Positions 35,131 through 46,401 are shown, numbered from the stretch's first letter. The stretch: 64,000 nt of DNA from Oegoconia quadripuncta (GCA_949316235.1 OX438757.1:15308657-15372656); one strand, 5' to 3'. Notes: a model not told the origin generated them from the sequence alone. Program-made: numbers and translations.

Positions 35131-35512
35131 TGTTTGGTGTAGTGGTTAGAAACTCTGAGTGCTAACCAAAAGGTCGCGGGTTCGAATCCCGCTAGGGGCA
35201 TATATTTGTTTGATAAATACAAACATGTGTTCCCTAGTTATGGATGTTTTCCATTTATATATGTATTTATTTACGAAAAAAAAATGTTTGTTTGTTTGTA
35301 AACGCTTTATTGTACAAAAAGGCAATACATTAATTTTGCATTGATACATAAATTGAGTATAACGGCGGACTTATCCCAAAGAGGGATGTAGAGGGAAATG
35401 TATTTGTGTAGTTTATCAACCATCTGGTATCCATAATACAAGCCTAGTTTCTTAGTGTGGAACTAGATGGCGCTGTATGTGCAGAGATATTTATTATATT
35501 TATTTATCTTTT
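35131..35512 (+). mobile_element. Family A tRNA-headed SINE, copy 1 (with nested insertion)
   Basis: Head GTTTGGTGTAGTGGTTAG (A-box) and GGGTTCGAATCCCGC (B-box, near 35179-35192), then TAGGGGCATAT. The body resumes after a 107-bp insertion at 35290-35396 with ATGGCGCTGTATG and ends in a TTTATTTATT-rich tail. The acceptor stem does not pair, so this is not a tRNA gene. Confidence 0.75.
35290..35396 (-). repeat. LINE 3' tail nested in SINE A
   Basis: On the minus strand it ends CAATAAAGCGTTTACAAAC followed by a CAAA run, a LINE-type 3' end. It splits the SINE, with an AAATGT duplication on each side. Confidence 0.65.
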
Positions 35513-35569
35513 CGTCCAAAATACCTCAGTGCAACGTGATCTCTCACCATATATAGTAAGTCTTTGTCC

Positions 35570-35960
35570 GAACGTATCTCAGTAATGCTTGTTCCGATTT
35601 GAGTACAGTTTTTTATATTAAAGGCCAAACGAGGGCATTGGTTCTTAGCCATGTTTGATGAAAATCGGTTTAATCATTTTGAAGATATTTAGTTTTTAAC
35701 ACAGTATTTTCAGCAGTTTTTCGAAGGACTTCCAATCAATCAATCAATCTTAATTTATTGCACAAAAATTTTACAATACACTTCATAAATGTAGCTTCAA
35801 AAAAATTGTACAACTAGGCGGTCTTATCGCTATTAAGCGATTTCTACCAGACAACCTTTGGTATTCAAAATTTTAAGACGTTTCGAAGATATGTCACTTT
35901 TAACACAGTTGTTTTGGTTTATCTGGATGACATTGTTTTCTCCAGGGTTCACAAAATTTT
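35570..35960 (+). repeat. Two-copy repeat, copy 2, split by LINE tail
   Basis: Matches 33825-33985 in CATGTTTGATGAAAATCG and the TTTTAACACAG and AAAATTTTCAAT segments. A minus-strand LINE tail (35735-35866) with AATAAATTAAG and a GATT run separates the two halves. Confidence 0.45.
35735..35866 (-). repeat. LINE 3' tail
   Basis: The minus strand ends GCAATAAATTAAGATTGATT and carries GATAAGACCGCCTAG upstream, a non-LTR 3' end of a type common in moths. No ORF. Confidence 0.6.
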
Positions 35961-36636
35961 CAATTTAGTTATTTTATTACAGGAACACTTCAAAATTAAT
36001 TAAACAATTTAATAGTATGTCAAGATAACACAAACATAATGTATCAATCCAATTGTTCTCTTTCAACTACGTTTTAATGCCAATCTATTTGAACAATGTA
36101 GTTTATGTAGTTACCAATAAGGATGTCTCTAATTTCCTGTAAACTTCCATTGTCTAGATTTTGTCAGTGAAATGGTAGAGAGTATAGATTTCATTTTAAC
36201 CGGATGGCATCGTTTATGAGGTCTCCGGTAGCAATTGGGATCAATCTGCCCTGGAATGTGGGGACATCACGGATGAATAAAGTCGATCGTATTCTTTAGT
36301 TTTCATGTATGGTAAAGTCTATACCTAAATATCTATACGTAAGGTTGGATCTTAGTAACCGGCTGTCGATGGACCTTTAAGTACTTTAAATATAATCTAG
36401 CAAAGGAGAAAGCCGCGGAGTCGTACCAATGCCGTCATTATGAAATATATGTCTTAAAATTGATTTTATATCATAAGTAAATTTAGTATATTAAATAGCC
36501 TTTCTCCAATCCGGGATGGTTCATCATTAAAAATAACATATTTTATCACTTCCGGAAGTCTATGTAATGATTGATGTACCCAAAGAAAACTTTTTAATAT
36601 TTAATCTTTTATAACTTGATAGACGACTTTGACGAC
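35961..36636. other. Intronic, no gene recognised
   Basis: No repeat shared with the window or exon recognised. Confidence 0.4.
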
Positions 36637-36900
36637 CTGTTTGGTGTAGTGGTTAGAAACTCTGACTGCTATACCAAAAAGTTGCGGGTTCGAATCCCGC
36701 TAGGGGCATATGTTTGTATGATGAATATAGACATGTGTTCCCGAGTTGTGGATGTTTTTCATTTATATATGTATTTATTTACAAAAAAAAATGTATTTGT
36801 GTAGCATATCAACCATCTGGTATCCACAACACAAGCCTATAGTTGCTTAATGTGGAACTAGATGGCGTTGTGTGTATGTCCAAGGATATTTATTATTATT
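36637..36900 (+). mobile_element. Family A tRNA-headed SINE, copy 2
   Basis: Uninterrupted reference copy: GTTTGGTGTAGTGGTTAG head, GGGTTCGAATCCCGC B-box, GATGGCGTTGTGTG body and TTATTATTATTATT tail. About 265 bp. Confidence 0.8.
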
Positions 36901-37068
36901 ATTATTTGATAGAAAGGCACAAAATATAAGATGGACATACTTGACATTTTGAAATCGGACGACAAATAAATAATAACCGAACGAAAGTATTTGTGGCAGA
37001 ACTTATGACCCGACCTGTAGTATAGTTTATAACTTGCAGTTATTTTCAAGTAGATTTTAGTTAGTTAA

Positions 37069-37365
37069 CCGCCTCGCGGTCGCGGTCGCGGGTTCGATCC
37101 CCAGCGGGGTACATGTTTAAGTACTCGGTTTGGTTGGTGGTAGGGCATTTTAAATGTCCGTCTGGCTAGCTACCACCATCTTATCAAGCAGCAATATTAA
37201 TAGCATTGTTGTGTTCCGGTTGTCAGAGATAAGATAGCCAGTCCCCCAAATGTGTGGGGTTTCCGGGTCAGTACGCTTCCACCTTCGACCTCATCCTCAC
37301 TTAACATCAGGTGTGATTGAGGTCAAGTACCAACCCGTTGAGCAGAAAGATTTTATATACAGATT
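37069..37365 (+). mobile_element. Family B SINE, near full length, damaged head
   Basis: B-box GGGTTCGATCCCC, GGCATTTTAAATGTCC body and TCAGGTGTGATTGAGGTCAA 3' end. The A-box part of the head is replaced by a CGCGGTCGCGGTCGCGG stretch. Confidence 0.75.
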
Positions 37366-37997
37366 TTTTTGTTTAATTTTATTTATTGAGTAGTAGTAAA
37401 TAACTACTCTCCCTTGGGCCTGAAAATCAGCAAAGTTCTTACTTTTACATACTTTTGACAGGACAGAGGACTTATTGAGATTCGCCTATATTCTTAATCC
37501 ACACCCTATGTACCTACCCCCCCCCCCCTTTCACACACACGCTCTACCCCCACACAAACTCACCGCACGTACGCTCGCACATAATAATATGTTCGCGCAC
37601 AAACTCAACTCGATATCAGAAGAGTAATACTTGTAACTCAACCTAAGTTTGAGTCAATATACTTTTTATTTTATTTATTATTTGTTTAAATGAATCTCTC
37701 CTCCTTTTTTCGTAAATCGGTTAATAAACGAACTACCAATATTGAAATTCTCTATACTTAAACTACTAAACGAGGCATTGTTTCCAGCGTTTCCGCGATG
37801 CATTATAAACATGGTTAGGAATAGGTATTTAGGAATGGGAACGCGGCAGGCGATAAAACTGAAATTGTTCCCATTCGCAATTGTTTTATAAATAGTAGGT
37901 AATTGAAAAACCTTGGCTATTTAAAATGAGGTAAAGCAATTGAGAACTGTCAACACTATATTTACCCGATTTTGTGTTTATTTTTTGATTTATTGTA
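37366..37997. other. Intronic, simple-sequence-rich
   Basis: Contains a run of C near 37520 and CA-rich sequence to about 37600. No exon. Confidence 0.45.
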
Positions 37998-38233
37998 AAC
38001 TAGCTTACAGCCCGCGGCTTCGCCCGCGTGGATAAACTTTATCGCGGAAATTTACTTATCCCGCAATAACTACACACTTTATCGGGATAAAAAATATCCT
38101 ATGTCTTAATCCAGGGTATGTTCTACGTATATACCAAATTTCATCCAAATCCGTTCATCCGTTTCGCCGTGATTGAGCAACAAACAAACAAACAAACATC
38201 CAAACTTTCCCATTTTGTAATATAAGTTAGATT
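37998..38233 (+). repeat. Family E dispersed repeat, copy 3
   Basis: Best-preserved start: GCGGCTTCGCCCGCGTGG, then TTATCGGGATAAAA and CGCCGTGATTGAGCAACAAA with an expanded CAAA run. Confidence 0.75.
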
Positions 38234-38239
38234 AGATGA

Positions 38240-38425
38240 AGCTTAACGTGGATCATGATTCCGTTTGTTCGGGAGTAGGCCACTTTCGCTGGGGGGACCT
38301 GGAGCCGCTTATGCGTTCCCAGGTCCTCCATACTGCCGAGGAAGGTCACGGTAGGGAGGGGAGTCCCACATAACCGTCTCGCCATCCCCCAGGCGAGCGG
38401 TATGCACGCATTTCCCCGCGTAAAA
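38240..38425. repeat. GC-rich segment, probable LINE-derived
   Basis: GC content is far above the surroundings (CTGGGGGGACCTGGAGCCGC, CCATCCCCCAGGCGAGCGG). It resembles untranslated regions of insect LINEs, but no coding motif confirms it. Confidence 0.35.
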
Positions 38426-38684
38426 AAAACACATCAAAAACCTTCAAGAGACTATTTAAGTTCATCGTCAGGTGTTTTATATCAAGTGCTCCGGATATTA
38501 CGATAGTGGATTCAAATATTGATACAGGCAAGTTTGTGGGAACTTGGCGCCTAAACCGCGAGCCATAGAGTAAGCAAAGAAATTGTGCAGAAGTGCCCTC
38601 TGGCCACGTGGTCCGACTGCCGCCGTTGTCGTACCGATCGGACGACATGAACTTTTTCCACTAGTGAGTACCTACTGTCAGACG

Positions 38685-38872
38685 ACCGGTTGGTGTAGTG
38701 GATAGTGACCCTGTCAGCGAAACCAACGGTTGCGGGTTTGAATGAACACTTACTACCGAGTTATGGATGTTTGTATAAATATTTATGTATGTTTATCCGT
38801 TATCTAGTATCCATAGCACAAGCTTTGCTTAGTTTGGGATTAGACGATTGGTGTCGAAATATTTATTTATTT
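38685..38872 (+). mobile_element. Family A-like tRNA-headed SINE
   Basis: GGTTGGTGTAGTGGATAG head, degenerate B-box, TATCTAGTATCCATAGC body, TTTATTTATT tail. Partner of the minus copy at 7688-7873. Confidence 0.65.
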
Positions 38873-39233
38873 GCTCTTTCTCTTGTTTTACAGTTCACGT
38901 GCACTCAAATTTCTCAATCCCAAGATCGTTTCTGACAGCATAATCTTTGCCGTCGTGTCGGCACGCAGCAAAGAGACATTCTGCTGTTAATTGTTGTAAG
39001 CCAACATGCGGGGATCATAAAGATTACGTGGTGCTTTTAACGCAATACGGCAACCACTTAAAGCATTAAGTTCACTACTTAAGCGAAACATTAAGTATAA
39101 CCGGACAATTATAAAATGTACTGGAATATGTCTCGACATAGATAATTTTGTTGTCGTGTCAGATACAGAAAATAAATAATAATAAATAAATCCCTCATAA
39201 TATTGGGGTATTTTTTCTACGTAAATCATATGT

Positions 39234-39303
39234 AACAATTCCTGCGATTTTCAAAGCTATATCCAAATTTGTTTTTTGTTTGGAAAATGGAATATTATTT
39301 CAT
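39234..39303 (-). repeat. Family F MITE fragment
   Basis: Matches the inner right part of 6229-6642 in reverse (CAAAGCTATATCCAAATTTG). Ends are lost. Confidence 0.6.
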
Positions 39304-39319
39304 AGTTTGGAATGTCAAT

Positions 39320-39520
39320 GGAATAGTCATAGTAAATGACTATTCACTCTGCTCTTGAAGATCCCAAGGTTGTAGGATTCAGAAAAAACTGACGCCGGAA
39401 GGGAGTACCATGCCTTGGCTGTTCGGATGATGAATGAAGAATCGAACTTCTTAGTGCGAATGTTCGGTATATTAACTATATACGGGTGGAATCACTAGTG
39501 GTCCGAAGATGGGAGGATTC
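39320..39520. repeat. Probable LINE-derived fragment
   Basis: Contains GACGCCGGAAGGGAGTACC and GTGCGAATGTTCGGTAT, which I associate with non-coding parts of lepidopteran LINEs. No ORF. Confidence 0.35.
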
Positions 39521-39599
39521 CCTTATATTACAGATTTAGTTTTTTTTTTTTATAGAAGGGCCTGAAACACGTGTTTATTTATTTCTACAGAACCCCTTA

Positions 39600-40030
39600 G
39601 GAATGGACCTTTAAATGTTTCCTTAATGTGCTTAAGGAATACATCTACCAAAATTCATCCACATCAGGTAGCATGAAACTTGTTCCTATAATCGAAAATC
39701 CTTGCCACGGTCAGAAGTTGAATGTATCTCACACCTCGTTTTATAATCCTCCCGGTTGCCTGTCAAGTGGTGCTCGAAAGGCCTCCTTAACGGATACGGT
39801 TAATCTGACACATCTGACAGATCGGATGTTTTGACAGCCAGGCAATTACCTGCCACTTTGTTTGGCGCACTGTACCCCGCGGTTCACATCCTGCCATCAT
39901 TGCAGTGTAGCTGAGTAATTTGGGTAGAGGGGGCCCTCCCCTCCAGTATATCCCTATGGAAATGAGCACAGAGCGCAGAGGTACCTTACTTCGTAGGTAC
40001 AGTCCAGAACAATACACCTTTACAGGCCTG
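39600..40030. other. Unrecognised segment of mixed composition
   Basis: Richer in GC than its neighbours, with a 76-codon minus frame (39787-40017) lacking known motifs. It may be old LINE sequence. Confidence 0.3.
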
Positions 40031-40072
40031 CTTAATACAAATTAATAAATATATCTATAGTATATCTGGACC

Positions 40073-40283
40073 CGTTTGGTGTAGTGGTTAGCAATCCTAA
40101 CCGCTATACCAAAAGGTTGCGGGTTCGAATCCCGCTAGGGGCATATGTTTGTGTGATGAATACGGACATGTGTACCCGAGTTATGGATGTTTTCGTTTAT
40201 AATAAGTATTTATTTACAAAAAAAATTGTTGCTTACTGTGGAACTAGATGGCGCTGTGTTTAGGTCAAAGGATATTTATTTAT
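40073..40283 (+). mobile_element. Family A tRNA-headed SINE, copy 3
   Basis: GTTTGGTGTAGTGGTTAG head, GGGTTCGAATCCCGC B-box, TAGGGGCATATG, with an internal deletion before GATGGCGCTGTG and a TTTATTTATC tail. Confidence 0.75.
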
Positions 40284-40459
40284 CTCATAAATAAATTCAG
40301 AATGTCAAGCTGTAGTTGAATAAGATTGTCATGTTTGAAATATATTTTTTTGAGAACTTGACCTGGAAATTGCCTTGCACTTGACAAATCTTGGGTGTAT
40401 TGGGATAGATTTGCTTGCGTAACTTCAGACTTGGGCCTAAATTGACCTGATTTATAATT

Positions 40460-40528
40460 AACTAGCTTTTTGACCGCGGCTTCGTCTGCGTGGTGGCATA
40501 ACTTTATCGCGGATATGTTTAATTTGTT
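40460..40528 (+). repeat. Family E repeat, 3'-truncated copy 4
   Basis: Starts ACTAGCTTTTTGACCGCGGC and breaks off after GGATATGTTTAATTTG. Confidence 0.6.
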
Positions 40529-40633
40529 GCAAGTGGAAATGAATAGTCTCTGCTTTCCCCAACGGGAAACAGGCTACATATGTATGTAGAGATGTCGCGG
40601 TACACACGCAACGAATTTTAAACCTTATTCTAT

Positions 40634-40880
40634 TAAAACTGTAAAAAAAATTTATGCACGACTGGTTATCACTTGACCTCAATCACACCTGATGTTAAGT
40701 GAAGATGAGGCCGAAGGTGGAAGCGTACTGACCCGGAAACCCAAATATTTAGGGAACTAGCTATCTTATTTCTGACAACCGGAATACAACAATGCTATTA
40801 ACATTGCTGTTTGGCGGCAGATTTAAATAAGATGGTGGTAGCTAGCCAGGCGGACATTTAATATGCCCTACCACCAACCT
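40634..40880 (-). mobile_element. Family B SINE, head-truncated
   Basis: Reverse copy from the tail (GACCTCAATCACACCTGATG) to CCAGGCGGACATTTAATATG; the tRNA-like head is missing. Confidence 0.7.
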
Positions 40881-41307
40881 TAGACTTATTACAATTCGAA
40901 CACACAACTGAACATTTCCATTATCACATGTTACACGACAGCAAACCGTGTCCAACAATGAAACAATTCCAAGTATCAACTGAATGGGAAACTGGACACA
41001 GGGTCAGTGATGAATGGGGCACACTTGAAACATTATGAATGCACCCACTGTGCTTTGCACTTCGATACCAGTGCAACAACATGACGCTCTAATGCGTTAG
41101 TGTAAACTTTGTTAATTCCCCCGCAAGAGCGGTTCCAGCCTTCGAGACAGTGGGGTCACATGTTTGTGAGGAGCCAGCCACCAAACTAAGTAGGTTGATA
41201 TAGCGTGAAATTTAATTCGTGTAATTCCTGTGTACAGGTGCCATAGTCGAATTCAGTCGAGAATTGTGGACTTTACTAAAAGTGGTTTCAGAATGATTTA
41301 TTTTGTA
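40881..41307. other. Intronic, no gene recognised
   Basis: No element or exon recognised. Confidence 0.4.
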
Positions 41308-41540
41308 CTAGCTTTCCGCCCGCAGCTTCGCCTGCGTGGGAATAACTTTATCAAGGAAATTTGTTTATCTCGCTTTATTTCTTAGGATAAAAAGTATCCT
41401 ATGTCTTAATCCAGGGTATAATCTAACTATATACCAAATTTCATCCAAATCCGTTCATTTGTTTCGCCGTGATTGAGCAACAAACAGACAAAGAAATAAA
41501 TAAACATCCAAAAATTTCGCATTTATAATATTAGTTAGAA
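41308..41540 (+). repeat. Family E dispersed repeat, copy 5
   Basis: ACTAGCTTTCCGCCCGCAGC start, CGCCGTGATTGAGCAACAAA, end TTTATAATATTAGTTAG. Confidence 0.7.
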
Positions 41541-41659
41541 GTTATAATCGAAAATATTTTTTGGTCGAATTCGACTATCGTTCTTCAGGGAAAGTTGTTT
41601 CTAATCAAAAGTAGCGTCACCAGTTAATGGGAATTACACGAATTTAAATTCTACCTGTA

Positions 41660-41790
41660 TTTTTTTTTTGTTTATTTAACACTTTATTGCTTATATAAGT
41701 ATACAAACATGCATTGACAAACATAGGACAGAAATTACAATACACAAAAGGCGAGCTTATTATTAGAGATTGCTTCCAGCAAACCCTCGG
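41660..41790 (-). repeat. LINE 3' tail
   Basis: The minus strand ends AGCAATAAAGTGTTAAATAA then A-rich sequence, a non-LTR 3' end. Related in layout to 35290-35396. Confidence 0.5.
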
Positions 41791-42844
41791 AAGGAAAAAC
41801 GAATTTAAAGTTTTTTATTGCAGACAAAGAGCGATACTTAAAACATAGAACAATACATTAAAAAAACATCACTGTTATAGGAACACAATTGACAAAAGAC
41901 AAAACATTAAGATTTACAGCAATAATGGTTTGATTATAGGACTATTTTTTGTTGTAATACTGAAAACTGCTTCAGGAGAGTATACGGCCTTTCAGACGTT
42001 TATAGCCCCTTGAAATGGGCGCCAGCAGATTTTCATAGAATTGACCAAGCAAATTTTTGGCATAGACGATGTTACGAATACGGAACTTTTATGCATGTTT
42101 TATTCTTTTTCTTATTAATTAAAAGGTCCTCTGTGGTCACTGTATATTGCAATTTTATTACATCGATGATTTTTAGATAATTTTGCATTCTTTCCTCGTT
42201 GTCTGTAATTAAAACCGAACCAACAGTACAGTAAGCCGCAGAGAAACGTGACCTCCCAGGTTCACGTATTTCATTGCAGCTAGATGTACATTAAAAAAAT
42301 ACCAGTAATTGACCTAGGTCCAGGGGGAAGTTCCGCCTCGATCCGTCCCTGCCTCCGTGCGACTGTGTCAGTATGTGAATGAATAGTGAACTCTTTAAAT
42401 TAACAGGGTTAAAATATGGACTTTGTTGCCCTAATAACACTAAGTAAGGAAAGATTACTCTATATGTGTGAATTTCATCGAAATCCATTAGGTTGTTTCA
42501 GAACCTACGGCGAGGAATACATACAAACGTACGACCTTTATCCCAAATGTGTTGGTCAGAGATATTCCAAAGATTCGCGTTTGGGCGACCCAAACAATTA
42601 AAATATTAATTAACCTTTAGAGTGAGCCCATCGCTTCACCGTTAAAACGTGCAAGTCTATAGATGCTTTTTAGTGGAAAATCCGTTAGTCACCTTTTACG
42701 ACACCCATGAGAAGAGCCGTGTTAAGTCTAATCTTTTTACGTGCCGAAACCAAAATACCAATTACCGTTGTAGCACAATAGGCAGTACGCCCACCTAAGA
42801 TAGTTTTGTTAGTTTTCGGAGGTGATATCTCTGAAATGCGTCAT
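41791..42844. other. Intronic, no gene recognised
   Basis: Short ORFs only (42291-42601, both strands), without motifs. Confidence 0.4.
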
Positions 42845-42957
42845 TGTAAAAGAGTCCTACAACCTTGGGATCTTCAAGAGCAGAGTGAATAGGCATTTAC
42901 TGAGATCGCGTGCTTCATCTCCGACTCCGACCACCTCGTCACTTTCCATCAGGTGAG
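42845..42957 (+). pseudogene. Jockey/CR1-like LINE ORF2 C-terminus
   Basis: The plus frame reads ESYNLGIFKSRVNRHLL then a Ser/Thr-rich tail and a stop, matching the usual C-terminal end of insect LINE reverse transcriptases. Nothing upstream is preserved. Confidence 0.6.
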
Positions 42958-43116
42958 ATTAACTAACTAAGGTATCAGTACAACTTAACGAAATGGCTTG
43001 CTTCAAACTATCGAAATATTCCTTATTTTATACTGAAAAAATACAGAATTTAAGAAGCAAAATTATCAGCTTTTCTTCCTACTATACAATAAAGGCCAAT
43101 GAAAGAAGCACATCCA

Positions 43117-43276
43117 AAAAGCAGCAATGTGAATAGCATTGTTGTGTTCCGGTTGTCAGAGTTAACATAGTGTTGGGGTTTACGAGTCAGTACTCTTCCA
43201 CTTTCGACCTCATCTTCAGTTAACATCAGGTGTGATTGAGGTCAAGTACAAACCCGTTGTACATGAAAAAAAAATC
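43117..43276 (+). mobile_element. Family B SINE, 5'-truncated
   Basis: From GTGAATAGCATTGTTGTG through TCAGGTGTGATTGAGGTCAA to an A-rich tail. Confidence 0.7.
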
Positions 43277-44229
43277 CCTGAAGAACTCAAATGAAAGTAT
43301 ATTACAACAACACGTTATGAAGCTTCTCTGAGAAAATAAACAAATCGGCATTTTTTTTTCAATAGTCGCACTATTAAAATAAAATCAAATTAAGAACAAG
43401 CTAGCCACGGTGAACAACCAGATTGTTCTTAATTTTCCAAAATACTTGCTCGTAAAGTGGATCTCATTTCACCGGTTTTAGATATATCAAGCAGCTCATA
43501 AAACACGCGTGTGTTATATTCTATAACCGCACTAATTGTTATGGCAAAGAACATAAGTCTTATACAGCCAAGTGATAACACCATCAGACCGGTAAATAAA
43601 ATATTGCTATGGAGATCAGTAATAAAATATGCTTCAAATTGTTTTTTTTTTAATTTCGAACTGGAGCGCCGCGCGGCGCCAGCCAGTAGACAGCGCGCCG
43701 CGTGATTTTTTATTCTGTTTCCTCGCAAGTATGTTGAAAAACGTCGTACGTTATACGTGCGTATATTGGTTAAACATACTCGGCTCTATTACGCCCTCGC
43801 TTTCGGCTCGGGCTGAAATTCCGCCTAGTGTGTTACAGCCACCATAACGCACTTATATAGTAATGTACCATCAATTTCTTTGGACAAGTGTGTAGGCGTA
43901 TTACATAAGTTATTGCATTCCTCTTCTAGGTCAACCCCCCTTGAAAAAATACAATATTATTCATACCTATGTTCATTTAATGGATTTTCGTATCATGTAA
44001 TGCAGAGTTCCAGACCATTAAAATGCTGCTTTGTGAACATCACATTAAAAAGTTATGAGGAAACTAGAAATAGTTAGAAGGAAAAGATTTATTATTGAAT
44101 CAGCGGCTCGACCTAAAGGTACCATCAGTTAATGTTTAATGTTTTCTTGACAGTTTAATTCGTTTCTTCGTTCCATTAAATGTAAGTCGCTTTTAGTGAT
44201 AAGACTGCCTAATTGTGTTCTATTGTTAT
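43277..44229. other. Intronic with a GC-rich repeat-like block
   Basis: A CpG-rich block lies at about 43660-43860, with a 14-bp GC palindrome (43666-43679) and CCCTCGCTTTCGGCTCGGGC; I suspect a transposon-derived repeat. A 99-codon minus frame (43429-43728) has a hydrophobic middle but no known domain and no supporting splice site. Confidence 0.35.
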
Positions 44230-44285
44230 CATCAAAAATTATTGTAAATTATTTTGCGCAATAAAGTGTATTTGTATTGTATTGT
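44230..44285 (+). repeat. LINE 3' tail
   Basis: TTTTGCGCAATAAAGTG followed by a TATTTG/TATTG run, typical of a non-LTR 3' end. Confidence 0.45.
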
Positions 44286-44456
44286 CCACCTTTGTACACA
44301 CGGATCTCCTTAAAAGTATTATATGGACCGTATGGACCGAAGCACTCTAGCACCATCTATTAGAAAGTATTCATACAATATCAACACTCAAACCAAATCC
44401 ATAATAATATGTCACATATAAATGAGTAAGAAAATTTCGTCAGCTCTGCTAATTGA

Positions 44457-44545
44457 TATCGTGGTCTAGTGGCAAGCGACACGAGTGCTTAGGTAACGTC
44501 TTTCGAAAAGACACGGTTTTCGAATCCGGCTAAGACAATTTTTAT
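44457..44545 (+). repeat. tRNA-like SINE head or tRNA relic
   Basis: CGTGGTCTAGTGGCAAGCG resembles an A-box region; a disrupted B-box (GGTTTTCGAATCCGG) follows about 45 bases later and then a T-rich run. The acceptor stem does not pair, so it is not a functional tRNA. Confidence 0.4.
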
Positions 44546-45384
44546 TCCATTTTTTTTCTATTTGTTTTTTTTTCTTTTTATAAAGGAAAATAAACCGTAA
44601 ACACTTCATTAAAATAATAAAAAGGTAAGGAAAATAAGAAAAGTAAAAATTTTTGGAGATAACACTTTAGCCCATGTGATACTTTTAGGATGATTCGTCT
44701 GTACATGACCTATCGTTTGTAGTCGGTTATATGTAATATTTTGATGCAATAAAGAATACATAATAATAATAATCAAGAGGGCAATAATTTTTTTGTTCGT
44801 ACCACAAACAAATTAAATAACAAGCACTGCAGAAAATGCCTAAATTTCATTATACGATTAATAACCAAATAGGACGCATTATTTGTATCCGGTAGGGGGA
44901 TGATACAGGCAGAAATCAGTTCAAAGTTTATTTTCATATCGTATATTTCATATTAATACCAGTAGGTAATATGACCTCTGGACGCCTTGTATAAAACTAA
45001 CATTATTTATATCTACTTGTTTAAGATAATTTCAACTTAGGGGATAACAGATATTTTAAACAAAATATAATAGTCTTCTACAGTCATCCCTCCGACACAG
45101 AGTTTTAAAAACCAACATTTCTAAAAGTATGAATATAGTTGTCTGTCTCTAACTAAGTTAGCTAGGCCTAAGATATCCTTAATTTAGATAAAACCAATCC
45201 CTACCATCCTTAATTTAGGTAAACACAAGCCATATAAATTACACAATGAACCATATGTAAAAAATGCTAAGGAAACAATGGCCTTATTAATATTGTAGAT
45301 GTTTTAGTTATATTATATTATTAACATTACCTAATAGGGCTATAACTATACAACTTTCATTAGGTAATATATATTCAACTAATT
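44546..45384. other. Intronic, no gene recognised
   Basis: AT-rich; an AATAAAG-plus-AAT-run tail near 44740-44775 may be another LINE end. Confidence 0.4.
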
Positions 45385-45640
45385 TAACTCAAAACTCAAA
45401 CTCAAACTCAAAGCATTTTATTTCAACGTAAGATACATGATATCATTTGTTGAATGTCAATTTAAATCTATTGGAAATAAAAATAGGGCTAAGCATTTTT
45501 CGGTCAGTCAGTATGTCCAAGCTACCACCGCTTCGGAAAGGGAAATCATCTGTGGGAAAAGAAGCGGCGCAAGAAACCCACAGGATCATTTTCTTTTCTT
45601 TTAATATATTATTTTGCTCGCTCATAAAGCTGACTACATA
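45385..45640 (-). pseudogene. LINE 3' end with C-terminal ORF remnant
   Basis: The minus strand ends GAAATAAAATGCTTTGAG plus a TTTGAG run. Upstream it reads ILWVSCAASFPTDDFPFRSG, a motif I associate with the C-terminus of a moth LINE. Only this remnant is left. Confidence 0.45.
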
Positions 45641-46289
45641 AAGAATGCATATTATCCGTCCACAAATTTTTTCTTTTTTATCCGATACTTTACATTTAAA
45701 AATTATTTATGTGATTGATTTTTTATAATTTCTTTTAATTAGTCAGTTCTAGTCAGTCAGTAACTCTCATTTGGTTGGTGTTTTATTTTAATTTTTGAGC
45801 GTACGGGCACCCTAGCCCTCGACTAGACGGTGAGGTCCTTTTGAGGATTGATTTAATTTGATTCCAACGGTAACATAGTTTATTGGTCTGTGCATATCGC
45901 TTACATCCAGTGGCTACCTACCTTCTTCACAATAAAAATAAGGAAAAATTTAATTTAATTCTTCCATCCAAATAATTTATGCTCTTGCTAATCAAAAGGA
46001 TTAAAATTATAATTTCTTTTCGGTTGGAATATAAATAAAGGGGGCAGAATAATTGTGACACTGTTGATTAGATAAATAGGTACCTTCGCTTCCGGTAGCC
46101 TTCAGACGTTAGGTTTTTTCACAGTTCTAAAACTATTCCTGCTTTCAACAAGTTATTTTATTTTGTGCGGGAGCATTATATTAATACTGTATCCGTAGTT
46201 ATAAAATTTTGGACACCCATCAATCGTACAATGAACTAGTCTGTCGTTACAAAATGTTTCTAATTCAATTATAGGGTAGATTAACTCAC

Positions 46290-46401
46290 CGCAAAATAGT
46301 ACGAAGAAATCCAAGCAAATTTTACGCAATAAAAACTTGGAATCACGGTCCACGGTTATTGAGTGCGTACGAGAGTTTGCTTTACGTTCGTTCCTCTCCA
46401 T
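46290..46401 (-). CDS. Phospholipid phosphatase (PAP2/LPP, wunen-like), exon 1
   Basis: 112 coding bases from ATG (context AAAATGG, a good start) to a strong donor G-GTGAGT. It encodes 37 residues and one base: a basic, hydrophilic N-terminus and the beginning of membrane segment 1 (KICLDFFVLFC). The leftover G joins TT of exon 2 to make Val, giving FVLFC-V-GFLVLVFYLWG, an unbroken membrane helix ahead of the LPP motif. This phase match is the main evidence that the two exons belong together. The reading frame continues past the donor but loses any resemblance to the family. Confidence 0.75.

Larger units (their letters stand above)
17424..46289 (-). other. LPP intron 1, about 28.9 kb
   Basis: Defined by the GTGAGT donor after 46290 and the CAG acceptor before 17423. 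The intron is filled with mobile elements, including an intact mariner and many SINEs and LINE fragments, listed separately. It assumes exons 1 and 2 belong to one transcript, supported by matching phase (1 base + 2 bases making a Val codon) and an uninterrupted membrane segment. Confidence 0.75.

Noticed and set aside
35131..35200. tRNA genes at the A- and B-box bearing loci (4431, 7268, 35131, 36637, 38685, 40073, 44457)
   Set aside because: The acceptor stems do not pair, the same heads recur with SINE bodies and tails, and no complete cloverleaf is seen.
43429..43728. 99-codon minus-strand ORF as a membrane protein exon
   Set aside because: Hydrophobic stretch only; no acceptor or donor in place, and it reaches into a GC-rich repeat-like block.
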